From Micromonospora musae (GTDB lineage Bacteria > Actinomycetota > Actinomycetes > Mycobacteriales > Micromonosporaceae), in contig NZ_RAZT01000006.1 of assembly GCF_003626635.1 (NCBI RefSeq), forward strand, positions 124,001-188,000: a stretch of DNA of 64,000 nt, read 5' to 3'. Under the pieces are notes generated by a model, which had not been told where the DNA came from, searched no databases, and was given only the letters and a program-made list of their open reading frames with translations. Every line of letters starts with the position of its first letter. Positions within the stretch are counted from its first letter, which is position 1. A program made the position numbers and the translations under genes. Below, piece after piece: positions 63,679 through 64,000 of this stretch.

Positions 63679-64000
63679 GTGGACGACCGAGACCAGAGCG
63701 CGGACCGGTTGGCCGGCGCCTTCGCCGAGTTCCGCGGCGCCAGCCTGCGCCGGGCCGCCGAACCCGACCCAGATGAGCCCCGCCGGCGGGCGTACCGCCG
63801 GTTGCGGAACCGCGTCGCGGCGCCGGTCGTCGCGGCCACTGTTGCCCTGCTCGCCGTCGCGGTCGGCCTCGCCGGCAATGCGGTCACCCAGCCGCCGCTC
63901 GTGACCACCGACGAGTCACCCCCCGCCACTGAGATCCCGCCGGCCACCCCGAGTACCGCGCCGACCGGTCCGACCCCGAGTTCGTCGGCCACACCGACCA
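63679..64000 (+). CDS. Membrane protein, putative anti-sigma partner (3' end beyond window)
   Basis: A GTG start one base after the sigma-factor stop. The visible 107 residues start MDDRDQSADRLAGAFAEFRG, include one membrane helix (about 55-75, VVAATVALLAVAVGLAGNAV) and enter a Pro/Thr/Ser-rich extracytoplasmic stretch. Its layout matches the first sigma/partner pair at 60168-61798. The gene runs off the window. Confidence 0.7.
   Translation, partial: MDDRDQSADRLAGAFAEFRGASLRRAAEPDPDEPRRRAYRRLRNRVAAPVVAATVALLAVAVGLAGNAVTQPPLVTTDESPPATEIPPATPSTAPTGPTPSSSATPT

Overview
This 64-kb window is chromosomal DNA from a high-GC Gram-positive actinomycete, most like Micromonosporaceae. The sequence basis is very high GC with strong third-position GC bias, GTG starts, many ATGA overlaps, a mycothiol-type DinB/MDMPI enzyme, a furA-katG operon, DtxR/IdeR-type iron boxes, a class II HelD-like helicase, SigE-type sigma factors and several Sec-secreted multidomain hydrolases. 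No phage, plasmid origin, intact insertion sequence, CRISPR array, rRNA or tRNA was recognised. The genus is an inference.

Left part (1-20 kb) is a patchwork of small regulator/target pairs: LysR with a DMT transporter, a secreted M14 carboxypeptidase, a TraR/DksA protein beside an actin-like ATPase, an isolated N-terminal piece of a KhtT-like subunit, PucR, a divergent HxlR/DHFR-MBL unit with a textbook promoter-operator overlap, a divergent MFS/DeoR-HAD unit, a large FtsX-type permease without an ATPase, TauE/LysR, and a secreted type B carboxylesterase.

Middle part (20-44 kb) is rich in exported proteins. It has an LPVTG-anchored IPT/TIG protein, an XRE regulator divergent from an MFS exporter, an MDMPI-type enzyme, an iron-responsive island (DUF2470 and a double-DUF1540 protein, each with IdeR-like boxes upstream), a secreted S15 peptidase, GH43 and GH97 glycosidases, the overlapping furA-katG pair, and a 1,722-residue secreted animal-type haem peroxidase with RTX-like, fibronectin III and Ig-like domains. 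Strong hairpins separate several of these units.

Right part (44-64 kb) is more rearranged. A TetR/SDR pair carries matching operators in both promoters. Three related GNAT genes surround a quinone-oxidoreductase gene and a decayed fragment of a second copy. A duplicated 3' scrap of the SDR gene abuts a 5'-truncated gene. Next come a HelD-like helicase and a compact run of four tiny overlapping genes, two of them with a related Cys-rich motif, which is the least explained locus in the window. An HD hydrolase and two sigma-factor/membrane-partner units follow, and the last gene runs off the window.

How the parts work together: many loci are one regulator plus one or two enzymes or transporters facing it, with operator-like palindromes between them. 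Iron and peroxide themes recur (IdeR boxes, FurA/KatG, haem peroxidase, ferritin-like protein). Product names rest on my own reading of motifs; no database search was run.
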